Shown: in pieces, positions 28,501-39,700 of the stretch
Numbering within the stretch: position 1 is the first letter of the stretch
Layout: every line of letters begins with the position of its first letter
Assembly: GCA_004014935.1 (NCBI GenBank)
Contig: CP025321.1
Location: forward strand, 248,001 to 312,000
Source: Saccharomycopsis malanga
Lineage: Eukaryota; Ascomycota; Saccharomycetes; Ascoideales; Saccharomycopsidaceae
Reading direction: 5' to 3'
Length of the DNA: 64,000 bases
Notes under the pieces: model-generated
What the model was told of the DNA's origin: nothing
Seen by the model: only the letters and a program-made list of their open reading frames with translations
Database searches by the model: none
Program-made: the position numbers and the translations under genes

Positions 28501-28659
28501 TCCATGAATCTAAGGCAAGTACCTACAGTAAGTTGACTAAGCGAAAAAACTTGTATTATATAAAAGTAGACATGGATCATCCAGTAAATATTTAAAAAAA
28601 AACCCCCAAACATATAAGCAATATAAAAGCAGATAGGAAAAAAAACAATATAAAAATTA

Positions 28660-31134
28660 TTATAATTGAACTGCTACATCTTCGCCCTTTATGGTGTCAC
28701 CAAGAACACTGACACTGTCAATACGAACTTTTACTGACTTTGATTTTGTAGGAGCCATATTTTTCAAATCAATGATCCAGTAGTTGAAATAGGACACACC
28801 AACAAACTCATTCTCTATATAAACATACCAGTATGAGGCTTTGGTCAAGTTGCTTATGTAGTCAAGCCATTGGATGAATATGGAATGTGGATCTAAAGAT
28901 TCAATTTTCTCCAAACTTTTCACCCTGTTTGCTGGACTAGGCAACGAAGACACATCTTCATCCAATATAGAAGTAATAGCCAAATCTCCAATGTAAAGCT
29001 CGGTAAAAGAGATAGGAGCCGAGTTGTCAGGAAGCACGATCCATTCCTCGTCGTCGCTGCTGAATATATCAGAGTCGGAGACAGAGTTGTCTAGAAGAGC
29101 ATCATGCTGGTTAACTACAGAAGAGCCCACGCTATTGTAAGCCTTTTCATACACCCTATAAACATTGGAAAATATCCCAGGGGTGTCGCCCAGAGGAACG
29201 TCTTCCGAAACGGCAGGATGTTTTGGGGTGTTGATCCAACTGATACTCACAGAATCCAAGACACAATGTTCCCATTTGATGCCCTTAGGGGTTGGGAAAG
29301 TGAGGCTCAAGGTTTTCCATTCAGTTTCTAAAGAAAAGTGCTTAGAAGTGTCTTGTTTTGTGAGATCCAAAGGCACTTTTAGGGTGCCACCATCAACCTT
29401 ATGAATAGATTTGTATCTTCTTTCAATCTTGTAATTGACTTCCAATTCAAAGTAGCCATCTATAGGGTCCACCAAGCTTGTTTTCGAGTCATAGATCAAG
29501 CTGCTGCCTTTAGAAATGTTCAGCAACGTTTTGTTTACAATGTTGTACTTGTAAGTTAGTTTGATCCTCAAGTTTTCGCTGCGGCAGTCGTTAGAAAAGC
29601 GGAACAACGGTATGTGTTTCCATTCATTTTCATTGAGTGAATCGCCGTCGTCAATTATAAGCTGACTATGATTCTTAGTGATTCTCAAACATGCACCTCC
29701 TACATATGCCTCATTGGTGTCATGAGATATATCCAACAAATGGTAGCTTTTGCGGGTGGAGAACACCACATCGGGAACTTCAAACTGGAAGTTGCTATTT
29801 ACCCAGTAATTATTGAACACGTTTTTTCCATCAATACAAAAGAACTTTCCCTGGCCGTTGGAGAAATTGGTGTAAAAAACAAAAGAGTGTTTCTTTGCGT
29901 TATCAACAAATGGATAATAGCAGCAAGCAGTGTAGGGCAGAATATAACTTGAAACAGTGTCGTTTTCTCCATCGTTTCTCCACAACTTTTTGTCGTTCTC
30001 TAAAAAGTTGTCCTGCCCTAGATGTTCGTACGTCCAAGCAGGAGCAAAGAGACAAACATTGGAATCATACGCTTTACAAAAGTTGATCGCAATGGGAGCA
30101 TCGTAGCCACCATTACCGATCTTAGAGCCTCTTCCCCACATGTCAATTCCGACATATAAAGAAGAATTAACACCGTGCAAGCCTGCAATGGCCACGTTTT
30201 TCTTCAAGGTGTCCTCGTCCCACCAGTAGTTTGTGAGAAAGTAGTCCGAGGACTTGAAAAGCTCGTAGTTTGCAGGTGTGACGCCATTCTCGTATTTTAT
30301 CTTATTGAGAGACGGAACAAAAGAGTCGTACCAAACAAGTTTGGAGCCTGGCCGTGAGATGTGCATAGCCACTTTGAGCTGGTCTACAAAGTTGATAATC
30401 TCAAACGAGTCAGAATGATTGAGAAAACGGGTTTCAACATTGATCAAATAGCCGTCGAAGCTGTAATGTTCAAAGAGTTTGACTAGCATTTTGACATATA
30501 TGTATTGCTTGTTTTTATCCTTGGTGCAAAGCTGTGAAAGCTGTTTGAATTTCTCTGTGGTGCTGCCCTCCACAAGGACCGTCCCTAGACACTGTATGCC
30601 AAGCTTGTGGCAGTTGTTGATCCAGGACACTGTGGGCACCGATACCAAGTTGTGTGAAAAGTAGATAAAATGGTCGACTAGGGCAGGAAACTGTAGAAAA
30701 TAGTGCATTCCATTAGGATGGGGAAAGTAGCCCAAAGGGCTGAAATCTTCATTATTCAAGTAATTGCCTTTAAAATCGTGGCATACTGACAAGTTGATAA
30801 CGCCGCCAGACATTGGTCTGATCCTGGTTCTTCTGTAGAGCTTCAAGTCCACTCTGGGTATCCGAAACCTGTCATAAACATTGTCCTCAACGCTACAGAG
30901 ATTGTCAAACCATTCTGCCAACTCTCCTAATGTAGTGAAGTATATCCCATTGACAGAATCATTGAAATTCAATGGCAGCACACCTCCCGCATCATCCATA
31001 TTGGTCTCACTTATGGTGATCGCTTGCGAATAAACCGACGGAGTCCGAGACCCATTTGTTTTCTTAAGTTCCAGCGGTGCCGAACTATTCGACCTCCTGG
31101 AAAGCCTCCGACTAACCCTCGCATGAGAAAACAT
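28660..31134 (-). CDS. Endo-beta-N-acetylglucosaminidase, GH85
   Basis: The 824-residue protein starts at ATGTTTTCTCATG. It has no signal peptide, pointing to a cytosolic enzyme. The GH85 catalytic domain spans about residues 65-420: HPNGMHYFLQFPALVDHF, then GIQCLGTVLVEG, then the active-site segment FDGYLINVE. There Asn-232 and Glu-234 fit the catalytic pair of the family, in which substrate-assisted cleavage occurs within the chitobiose core of N-glycans. LVWYDS and NYWW complete the barrel motifs. The C-terminal half would hold beta-sandwich domains. Cytosolic ENGase releases N-glycans from misfolded glycoproteins. S. cerevisiae lacks it, while Ogataea yeasts have one. It shares a 186-bp divergent promoter with the small membrane-protein gene. 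Confidence 0.92.
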   Translation of the reverse strand: MFSHARVSRRLSRRSNSSAPLELKKTNGSRTPSVYSQAITISETNMDDAGGVLPLNFNDSVNGIYFTTLGELAEWFDNLCSVEDNVYDRFRIPRVDLKLYRRTRIRPMSGGVINLSVCHDFKGNYLNNEDFSPLGYFPHPNGMHYFLQFPALVDHFIYFSHNLVSVPTVSWINNCHKLGIQCLGTVLVEGSTTEKFKQLSQLCTKDKNKQYIYVKMLVKLFEHYSFDGYLINVETRFLNHSDSFEIINFVDQLKVAMHISRPGSKLVWYDSFVPSLNKIKYENGVTPANYELFKSSDYFLTNYWWDEDTLKKNVAIAGLHGVNSSLYVGIDMWGRGSKIGNGGYDAPIAINFCKAYDSNVCLFAPAWTYEHLGQDNFLENDKKLWRNDGENDTVSSYILPYTACCYYPFVDNAKKHSFVFYTNFSNGQGKFFCIDGKNVFNNYWVNSNFQFEVPDVVFSTRKSYHLLDISHDTNEAYVGGACLRITKNHSQLIIDDGDSLNENEWKHIPLFRFSNDCRSENLRIKLTYKYNIVNKTLLNISKGSSLIYDSKTSLVDPIDGYFELEVNYKIERRYKSIHKVDGGTLKVPLDLTKQDTSKHFSLETEWKTLSLTFPTPKGIKWEHCVLDSVSISWINTPKHPAVSEDVPLGDTPGIFSNVYRVYEKAYNSVGSSVVNQHDALLDNSVSDSDIFSSDDEEWIVLPDNSAPISFTELYIGDLAITSILDEDVSSLPSPANRVKSLEKIESLDPHSIFIQWLDYISNLTKASYWYVYIENEFVGVSYFNYWIIDLKNMAPTKSKSVKVRIDSVSVLGDTIKGEDVAVQL

Positions 31135-31320
31135 CTTCACCTTTCTCGTCCTACATCAGTTGAATCATAATATCATCATCATATCATAAACACACCTATA
31201 GTGATGATCATCGTCACATCCGGAGGGGTTACCCGCACGCTATTATTAAATAAAATACTGTGAATATTTTGGTCTTGAGCAGTTTTTCAGTGTTAGCAAA
31301 TAGGTCCTAATCAACTAAAG

Positions 31321-31809
31321 ATGGGTATCTTGTTGTTTCTTGTATTATTTTTCATAATCATAGTGTTTGTAGTGTTGTTGCCAACAATTTCGGGGGTGGG
31401 AAAGTTTGAGATTGACAAGAATGCAGCCAAAAAGAGAAAAGAGAGCCAGGAAGTCGAGGATGCCTCGATCAGCACCCCAAATTATTCTGGATACGTTCCA
31501 CCAGACGAATACGACCAGAATGAGGGATTTGAGGAATCTAAAAGCAAAAGACAGCTTTTCCGGGAGAAATTGGATAATGTCAATATTCCTATAGCATTTA
31601 AAACACAGGCGTTGGATAGCGAGGAAAACGCCTTGAGAAAAAGACATGTGCAGCCAAAGAACGAGTCCAACACAGATCCTAACGAATATGATTACGATAT
31701 CGACGAATTGATCCAGGAAGATGAAAAAGATAAAGCCAGAGATTACCAACAACGCTTAAAATACGCAGGCGTCTCGCAACACCGCACCAAACGCAGTGAA
31801 TTAGACTAA
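31321..31809 (+). CDS. Small membrane-anchored protein of unknown function
   Basis: The 162-residue protein opens with a strongly hydrophobic stretch (about residues 3-24, LLFLVLFFIIIVFVVLLP) that is either a signal anchor or an uncleaved membrane span. The remainder is hydrophilic and highly charged, with clusters of Lys/Arg and of Asp/Glu, and contains YDYDIDELIQEDEKDKARDY near the C-terminus. I do not recognise the family. The start is the first ATG and the frame is intact. It is divergent from the ENGase gene and followed by CTR9. Confidence 0.75.
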   Translation: MGILLFLVLFFIIIVFVVLLPTISGVGKFEIDKNAAKKRKESQEVEDASISTPNYSGYVPPDEYDQNEGFEESKSKRQLFREKLDNVNIPIAFKTQALDSEENALRKRHVQPKNESNTDPNEYDYDIDELIQEDEKDKARDYQQRLKYAGVSQHRTKRSELD

Positions 31810-32084
31810 TTAGTAGTCTTGCCGAATTGATTACTACTTCATGTTTGTATATATATATATATATCTAGCGAATCTGACACTTTCTGTATAATAATGCATG
31901 AATCTGTAGTAAATCATGATGTTATGTATAATACTGCATAAATCTGCAACAATCACTATGGCTCATAACCATAACTATAATGAATAATTGATGAGTGAAA
32001 AAACAACAAGACAAAAGTGAAGAAGATGATAATTAGTGTTTAAGGAGATTGATTATTGCAGTGAAGACGATTGCAATAGCAGAA

Positions 32085-35000
32085 ATGCCCTCGGAAACAG
32101 TTGACAATTCGGTGGGATTTTATCTTCCAGATGATTCGTATGTGAAGCGGTTCAATTTGAGTAGGGTGGTGGAGATTCCATTACCAGTGATGGATGGCGA
32201 TGCAGATGAACATGGGAATGATGACGAATTGGTTTATGTAGATATTCCGAAAGATTTGATTGACGATCCTTCGGAGCTTTGCACTTTATTGGAAAACTCG
32301 TCGACAATCAAGAAGGAAATGTGGTTGGCAGTGGCAGTTTCGTATGCTCTTCAAAACAAGTTTAGGCAAGCCATGGATGTTGTACGATCTGCTCTCCAGG
32401 TCCAGCAAGTGAACCGGGGCGGCAGTTTTTCCAAGTTTCCTTTCCACATTTTTTCTGCTTGGTTGCATCTCAGAAAGGCCAGCGTAGCCGTCTCTTTGGA
32501 CGAGAAAGAGGCCTGTTTCCGGTATGCTGCCAAGGAGGTGGACACTGCGTTGACCATCAATCCTATTTCGGACGAGGCGTTGTTGGCGCGGGCTGTTTTG
32601 CATGCTCAGACCAACCCAGAGAGTCTTGACGAGTTGCTTGAGATGTATGAGAAGATTCTCAAGAACGACTCGAACAATGTGTATGCTTTGTATGGCAAGG
32701 CCAAGGTGTTTTTCAAGAGAAAAAACTACAATTTGGCTTTGAAGGTTTTCCAGCAGATTCTCATTTTAAACCCTTTGTTAAAACCAGACTCCCGCATTGG
32801 CATAGGGTTGTGTTTCTGGTATATTGGTGATTTCAAGTCTGCTGCTAATGCTTGGGAACGGTCTGCCGAGTTGTTTCCTGACGACGTTACCGCCAATCTT
32901 CTTGTTTCGATTGTCAAGTTGAACCATGCGTTCAACGAATCGCTCACTGATCAGGAGTTTATCCAGAATTACACTGGCGCCATTGAAATTGTAGCAAAGT
33001 TTTGCACTGCACATGAAACTTGTAAAAAAACACCCATTGTATTGAACATTATGAGCTCATATTTGTTTTCCAAGAACGAGATTGGCTTGTTGGTGCAGAC
33101 ATTGAACGGGTTTTTTGACCACAACGACATGGTGTCAATGTATTCCTCAATTGTTGTGTCAGACTTGTATTTCTGGCTCGCCAGATCGTATTTCACCATT
33201 GTGACATCTGACGAAAAGTACCGCTTGCCTAAAGATGTTGCTGCGCTTTCCATTGACTCGTTGCTCAACAAAACCCTGCAGTTCATAGCCAAATCGCTAC
33301 GTTTTGACAAAAACAACATCTACACCAAGATCCTTTCGGGCCAGGTGCAATACTACAAGAAAAACATCAACGAGGCAATTTTGATCTTTGAAAATTTGGT
33401 GAAAAACCTAGAACTCGAGCTATCCAACAACATTTTGAAAGGTGCCAAGGGAGACGCCAAGGAAAAGTTGATTGAAATTAATTATTTGCTTGGTTTGTTG
33501 TATCATGAAAAGGTGTTTTCCGAAGACGAGGACATTATCAAAGGAGCCGTTTCTAACAGTGCCAAAAAAGACCCAAAGTCTACGATTTTAACAAAGGAAA
33601 ACACCGAGAATATCGAAAAGTCAGTTGCATTCTTGACAGCTTACTTGAAATTGTGTTCTCAGTTCAAAGAATCCGTCATCATCAACGCTCATTTGACCTT
33701 GGCTACAAACTACGAGTTTTTAAACCAAATAGACAAGGTGTTGCTCAATTTGGAAAAGGCCGTGGAGTTATACAAGTTGCACGACGGCACTTTGGACGAC
33801 AAGGGAGCAAAGTCACAGATCCCCTCTGAATTGTTGAACAACATTGGTGTGTTCCAGTTTTTGAAAAATAATTTGGCAGCCTCAAAGTCGTTTTTCAGCC
33901 TTGCTTGGGACGCTAATGTTTCTGACGAACAAAAGACAACAATCCAATACAATATTGCCAGAGTTAAAGAAAACGAGATCCTTTCTCATGGATTTGCTCC
34001 TGTCACTGAAGAAGACGTTTCCAAAGACTCGCTCATGACCCACACCACAAGGGAAATACAAAAGTTGTACGGCGCCATCTTAGAAAAGTCTCCCGACTAT
34101 ATACAAGCCAAGTTGCGCTCGTTCTATGTGTTGGCTTTGGATCCTCTTTACACTTCATCCGAAGACAACCTCAACCAATTGGACAGAGAAATTCAGCTGT
34201 TGCTCACGTCGTACGATGCTAATTTGGAGACTCGTGCCTTCTATGGCTGGTTCATCAAGAAGTTTAATAAGCGGCTAGAGTCCTACAGGGAAACACTCAA
34301 GACAGAAAATCCAGAATCCAAGTTGTATAAAGAAACTTTGGTGAAATACGACAGCCACGATAGTTATTCCTTGATTTCACTCGGAAACATATATCTTTTG
34401 TTAGCCAGAGAGTTCAAGAACAATGCGAAATTCAAGGGAGGCAAGTTGACTGGTGCTGATGTTGAGAAACAGAACAATTATTATATCAGAGCTGCTCAAT
34501 TGTATCAAAAAGTATTGTCTTTTAACCAGAACAACTTGTTTGCTGCCCAAGGGTTGGCGATTATTTTCTCAGAAATGAAAAAGTCTGAGATTTCATTGGA
34601 GATTTTCAAAAAAATTAGAGACTCCTTGAACGACGCCTCGATTTTCATTAATTTGGGCCATGCGTTGATCGATGTCAAAGAATATAGTAAGGCCATTGAA
34701 TGCTATGAGATTGCTATCAACAGATTTGGCGGCAATGCAGACTCGACAGTGTTTGCAGGAGACACTGCTGTCGCTACGGACAGTCTTGATGTGTTTAACG
34801 ACGATTTTGTTACCAAGTTCAAAAATGACGTTAGAATCTTGACCATAGATAGTAGATACTTCACTTTATTGGGTAGAGCATGGTATTCCAGAGGTGTAGG
34901 AGAAAAGTCTCTTGAATCCTTACGTCATGCTCTAAATTATTCAAAAAAAGCTTATTTGATTGCCCAGGCCCAGCATTTGAAAAACGAACATTCAAACATT

Positions 35001-35957
35001 CATTTATTGCCTTCCTTGAGGTTCAACATTGCTTTTATTTATTTCCAGATTGCCGAATTCATCAGAAAATCTCCAAAAAACAAAAGATCTTCTGAAGAAA
35101 TCAGCAATGTCATTGATGGCATGGACCATGCAATCAAAATCTTGGAAGATTTGTCAGAACAATCCAATCCACCATATCCAGCCACAGACTTGAAACAAAG
35201 AGCAGTCATGGGTTCTAATACTATCAAGACCTCTTTGCAAAAAGAGTTGGAGGCCCAGAACGCTTATGAACAACAATTTGCCGACAAGATTCTTGAAGGT
35301 AAGAAAATCAGAGAGGAAGAAAGGCAAAGAATCGAAGAAGAACAGCGCAGAAATAAAGAAAAGGAAGAACAGATCAAGGAAAAATTGAAACAAGAAAGAG
35401 AAGAGTTGCAAAAGAAAGCCCTTGAATGGGCCACTGAGTTGGCAGAAAGAAACAGACTTGCTGAAGCACAGGAAAAGAAAAAGAAAGATAAACGTGTCGA
35501 TGAAGACGGTTTCGTTTTGGATGAAATATCAGAAGAAGAGGAAGCAGACAGTGGTGGCCCTGAAGCAGATGGCAAGAAAAAGAAAAGCAAGAGAAAGAGT
35601 TCCAAGAGAAAGAAGAAGGAAGAAGGGGAAATAGATGAAACGGAAAATGAAAGCAAGAAGAGAAAATTGGTTAGAAAGTATAAGTCTGATGACTTTATCC
35701 AGGATAGTGATGAGGAAGCAGATTATGGGGAGTCTAAAATGGTTAGAAAGTCAAAGAGTACCATTAGTGATGATGAGGAAGATGAGGAGGAAGTGAATGA
35801 TAACGGAGAGGACGAGATTAAGGAGGATAATGAAGAAAAGGAAGGGTCTGCTGAAAAAGACGAGAATCCAAAAGAGAACGGAGAAGCAGAGAAAGAAGAA
35901 GAAAAGAAGGAAGAAGGAGAAAAAAATGGCGACGAGCTTCTTGAAGAAGACGAGTAA
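32085..35957 (+). CDS. CTR9: Paf1 complex subunit Ctr9
   Basis: The 1290-residue protein starts at ATGCCCTCGG; in-frame codons upstream contain no ATG. The N-terminus carries FYLPDDSYVKRFNL and DELVYVDIPKDLID, as in Ctr9 orthologues. Residues ~90-1000 contain many tetratricopeptide repeats, for example NNVYALYGKAKVFFKRKNYNLAL and the nearby DSRIGIGLCFWYIGDF. From about residue 1060 a long helix rich in Glu, Arg and Lys leads into an acidic/basic tail of about 200 residues. Ctr9 scaffolds the Paf1 complex, which travels with RNA polymerase II and supports histone H2B ubiquitylation and H3K4/K36 methylation. The yeast protein is 1077 residues; the extra length is mostly the charged tail. Confidence 0.95.
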   Translation: MPSETVDNSVGFYLPDDSYVKRFNLSRVVEIPLPVMDGDADEHGNDDELVYVDIPKDLIDDPSELCTLLENSSTIKKEMWLAVAVSYALQNKFRQAMDVVRSALQVQQVNRGGSFSKFPFHIFSAWLHLRKASVAVSLDEKEACFRYAAKEVDTALTINPISDEALLARAVLHAQTNPESLDELLEMYEKILKNDSNNVYALYGKAKVFFKRKNYNLALKVFQQILILNPLLKPDSRIGIGLCFWYIGDFKSAANAWERSAELFPDDVTANLLVSIVKLNHAFNESLTDQEFIQNYTGAIEIVAKFCTAHETCKKTPIVLNIMSSYLFSKNEIGLLVQTLNGFFDHNDMVSMYSSIVVSDLYFWLARSYFTIVTSDEKYRLPKDVAALSIDSLLNKTLQFIAKSLRFDKNNIYTKILSGQVQYYKKNINEAILIFENLVKNLELELSNNILKGAKGDAKEKLIEINYLLGLLYHEKVFSEDEDIIKGAVSNSAKKDPKSTILTKENTENIEKSVAFLTAYLKLCSQFKESVIINAHLTLATNYEFLNQIDKVLLNLEKAVELYKLHDGTLDDKGAKSQIPSELLNNIGVFQFLKNNLAASKSFFSLAWDANVSDEQKTTIQYNIARVKENEILSHGFAPVTEEDVSKDSLMTHTTREIQKLYGAILEKSPDYIQAKLRSFYVLALDPLYTSSEDNLNQLDREIQLLLTSYDANLETRAFYGWFIKKFNKRLESYRETLKTENPESKLYKETLVKYDSHDSYSLISLGNIYLLLAREFKNNAKFKGGKLTGADVEKQNNYYIRAAQLYQKVLSFNQNNLFAAQGLAIIFSEMKKSEISLEIFKKIRDSLNDASIFINLGHALIDVKEYSKAIECYEIAINRFGGNADSTVFAGDTAVATDSLDVFNDDFVTKFKNDVRILTIDSRYFTLLGRAWYSRGVGEKSLESLRHALNYSKKAYLIAQAQHLKNEHSNIHLLPSLRFNIAFIYFQIAEFIRKSPKNKRSSEEISNVIDGMDHAIKILEDLSEQSNPPYPATDLKQRAVMGSNTIKTSLQKELEAQNAYEQQFADKILEGKKIREEERQRIEEEQRRNKEKEEQIKEKLKQEREELQKKALEWATELAERNRLAEAQEKKKKDKRVDEDGFVLDEISEEEEADSGGPEADGKKKKSKRKSSKRKKKEEGEIDETENESKKRKLVRKYKSDDFIQDSDEEADYGESKMVRKSKSTISDDEEDEEEVNDNGEDEIKEDNEEKEGSAEKDENPKENGEAEKEEEKKEEGEKNGDELLEEDE

Positions 35958-36767
35958 TTTTGAAAACTGTAGTATTTAGCTAAATTATCCTCCATGTCTT
36001 GACCTATTCAATTTCTCCTTTTGTCCCGCCCTGTTTCATTGAAACTTTTTTTTTTGTTATTGTTGTTTATATTTATGTATCTTATTATTTTACTTAACTA
36101 CAAATGTATTGATAAATTTTTTAATCAAATTCAATGTTGTAATTATTATGGAAACGTTTATATACTGTAACTCTGGGTAACTTTTAACTGAACTTTTTTA
36201 ATCATATATTTGATGCCCTTGTATGTCCAATTATGCCTTCACATGAACAAAGAAATTTTTCATCGATTTGGTGTGGCCCAATTTCTATATCCATTTGTTG
36301 GACTCATGATTTATCACATTTCAAAACTAAACAAACAGTATTACAGATAGACAATTATTTGGTGATTTAATGCTGAATAATTTTTGCAGCTAAAGAATAA
36401 AAAGTATTTATTAGAATTCTATCAGGTTTCAATTTTAGGATTGGAAAGAATAGACGAATGCTGTTGAACAAGTGTAAAGACTAGTACCATGTGATAATTT
36501 TTATCATGATTATAAACTGAGTTCTACAAAGCAATTCTGTAACACTTAGAGCTACAACCAACACTACCAATATGCATTTCTATCAATCAAAACAGAAACT
36601 TCTTTTTTTTGTTTAAAAAGGGATATCATGTAATATTGTATTTGGCAAGCATGTGAGCAGAAAAGAAAGAAAGACAGGATTAAAACATATCAAATACAAA
36701 GAACAAAAGAAGGAACTAAAGAAGGGGAAGCAGTAAGCAAGAGAGGGAAATATAGAGATAGACAAGG
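35958..36767. other. Convergent 3' region of CTR9 and ART1
   Basis: This 0.8-kb region lies between two stop codons facing each other. It is AT-rich, with T- and A-runs suitable for polyadenylation signals. No RNA gene or repeat is apparent. Confidence 0.5.
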
Positions 36768-39700
36768 CTACTGCAAGCCCAAATCATTTTGGGAATCATC
36801 GACAAAATTATGGAAGATATCTGCGTCCAGCGGTTTGTTCTGGGATTTTCCTGCAACGTTGTAGTTCTTAACTGGGTTCCAAAGACTAGTGATACTGGCG
36901 TTGAGACGGTTGGATGTCGATGTTCTAGAAGGAAAATGTTTTATGAGAGAGTGGCTTGAATTGTTATCTCCGTCAGAATGGAGTAAAGGTGATTTGTCAG
37001 CTTTGTTCATAAGTTCAGGTAATTGAGTTAAGGAGCTGGCAGATGAATCATCACCGTAAGAGCCGTTTACAGGTTCATCCAACATTTTAATCTCATTTGA
37101 TATCAGGTTTTCCTCGTTCAATAGACCAGTTGATATGGATGATGTGTTAGCATCCAAGAGCCTAGCAGACGAGGAGGCTTCAGCATTGCTACTGCTTAAA
37201 AAGCCAGTGAGCGAAGAAGCAGTTATTCTTGGAGACCCCGCCGCAGTCACGATCCTTGGAACATTGGGGTCTTCGTTAGTGAAGGAAAAGTGGTGGGCAA
37301 CATCGTTTTCATTATCATCGCCAGGATCACTGACAATATCAATGTCCACGTCATCTAGAGGAGCGTTCTGAAATCTTCTCAATGTTTTTAACTGACTTTT
37401 TTCACGCACCACTTCCTCATAAGATGGTGGAGGAGGAGCTCTCACCAACTGTTCCGCACTTTGCATAATTGAGTTGTTAAGAATTGTGTTATCTATGGTT
37501 GGTTCAATGCCCAATGTCTGGTTGTAAGTTGGAGGTTTGATTGGAGGTTTATGTAACAAATGCATTTCTGTTCTTTCTTTACTTAGTACGCTACTAGCAT
37601 AATGGTTGGTGCCTGAAATTGCAGATGTTAACAGTGGGAAATCCAAAGGTTTGAGGCCTGGTGATTTTGCGCTCAAAGCTGGCGTTAATGCCTGCAAAGC
37701 TGGCGACAATGCTCTGAAATTAGGAGACAACTGAGTGGTGTTGGCAGGTGAGACTTGCAAGGTATCCAGATTAGGACTCAAAAGGTTGTCGATTTTGTCA
37801 GAGACTCTGTTGGAGGCAACAGGCAGCAACGCAATCGGCTTGGGATTCATAGGCATGGCCTGAGCAACTGTAAGATCTAAATCTATAGCTTTGGGTTGAT
37901 ACAAGTTGGCAGAAATCATCTGAGGAGTAACCTCTGCTTGAAACTCGTGGTCCAAAGCAGTGTAGTCATCACCAGTAGGAACTATCTTGTCTTCCAATTC
38001 GTTGTCCACTGCCTCGTTGAGCGGAGGTCTGGCAGGACCTCCTTTGTAGGCATCCATTGGGTTTACAATATGGACGCCGTCCTCTGAACCTTTGGTGGCG
38101 ATCACTGGTTCTGTAGGCGACGATTCCATGCCAAGGATTTCAGGCGGAAAGAGCGGATTGTTGTTGGTCAAGATTTCAACTTGGCCATTTGATTTGCGTC
38201 TGGCATATGTGTATGGATCGTATGGGCCTGTTCCGTCATATGCTGGCAACAAAGTGTTAGCCTGGGTACACAACGGATGCAACAAGGCAATTGGAGAATC
38301 AATGGATATCTCATAATGTTTACGTTTAGGCTTCTCCTCTGGGGTTTGGTTTCCTTGTTTTTTTTTAGGCAAAGGATTGGCAAAACTAGACCGACGTGTA
38401 GCAGTTCCATTTGGTGTATGTGCTGCTGATGGCATGCCTGGATCAGATGTATCACTCAATGCCCCCAGATCCAAAGCTCTAGTGTATTCATTATTAGCAT
38501 CTGAGACACTCTCTTTAAGCACTTCAAAGTCGTCCACCTTCTTGGATAGTCTGAGAGATATCTTGATCCAATGATGACATTCGATGTTTTTATGCTTGGC
38601 ATCTGGATGTAGTTTAGAACTGAACTTGGAAAACATTTCTGGTACATACAATTGGTAATTAAAATCTTTTGAACTGATGTATTCTTCTTCGTCATCTTCT
38701 GGCATCACTCGTTTACTCTTACGTTTCTTTTTGTCGGCTGTTTTGGCATTAGTCTCATTTCCAGGACGAAGAATATGTGGCAACAACCGTTCTGCCGAAT
38801 TCACAGCAGCAGAGTTAGATGCACCAGCTACATGCTCGTTTGTATTGACAGAAGACACTTGATCCGGCCTTTTGTCACTGCCAGTCTTGTCGGTAATAAC
38901 ACTGTTGTTGAAATTTATATCTTCAAAATCTTTCAACAAGTTGGTGCCAACCTTGGGTTTATGTTCTAGAAGTAAAAACTTACGCTGCGGCTCCAAACGG
39001 TGCACTTTTCTCTCCTTGCACCAATATTCCAATATCTCTACTAGAAAGATGCGGATCTTGTAGAGCTTAACATTCTTGTCTGTGGGCACCAACCGAATGT
39101 TGATAGGTATGAAACTGTTTAGAATGACAAAATTAGAGGCGATCAAAATGGAGTAACTCAACCGGTCCTCCCACGACTTGTTGATCATGATAGGCTCGTA
39201 GTTCTCTTCTATTGATTGTGACGAGTTGGTCCTTATGAGGTTTATTTTCTTTTTGGCCCGAAGAGTCGACTTGAATTTGCCTGCTCTCACCACCTCTAAA
39301 TTGAGCCAGTAGTTTACAAATCCAAATGTAAGGTTTAACGACTCGGGTGACGATTGTGGAATGGTCTGCTCAAAGTTGTATATGTAATCTCCTGGCTGAA
39401 ATATATAGTTACCTGAAGAATCGAAATAACTGTCGTCAGATTCAGATGGTTTCACAGTGGTGTCAAGGCTTTTCCTGCTATTAGCCGTATTAGAAGAGGA
39501 TGCCTTGGAAAAAACATTAGATTTGCTTGAAAACTGGTTGATGACACTCTTGGGCTTGGAAAGACCAAATAGTTTAGACTTTTTACTGCTTTTCTGTGAA
39601 GAGTTGGACGTCACCGCACTTATAGACGAGAAAAAACTGCTGGCAGTGTTTGAATTGCCGGTATCATTCAAGTCCAAGTTGTCAATATCCAACAAATCGC

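Larger units (their letters stand above)
28137..28659. other. Convergent intergenic region with SINE-like copy B
   Basis: The two neighbouring genes end toward each other. The interval holds the SINE-like copy B and a tandem 30-bp duplication, listed separately, and nothing else that I can identify. Confidence 0.6.
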
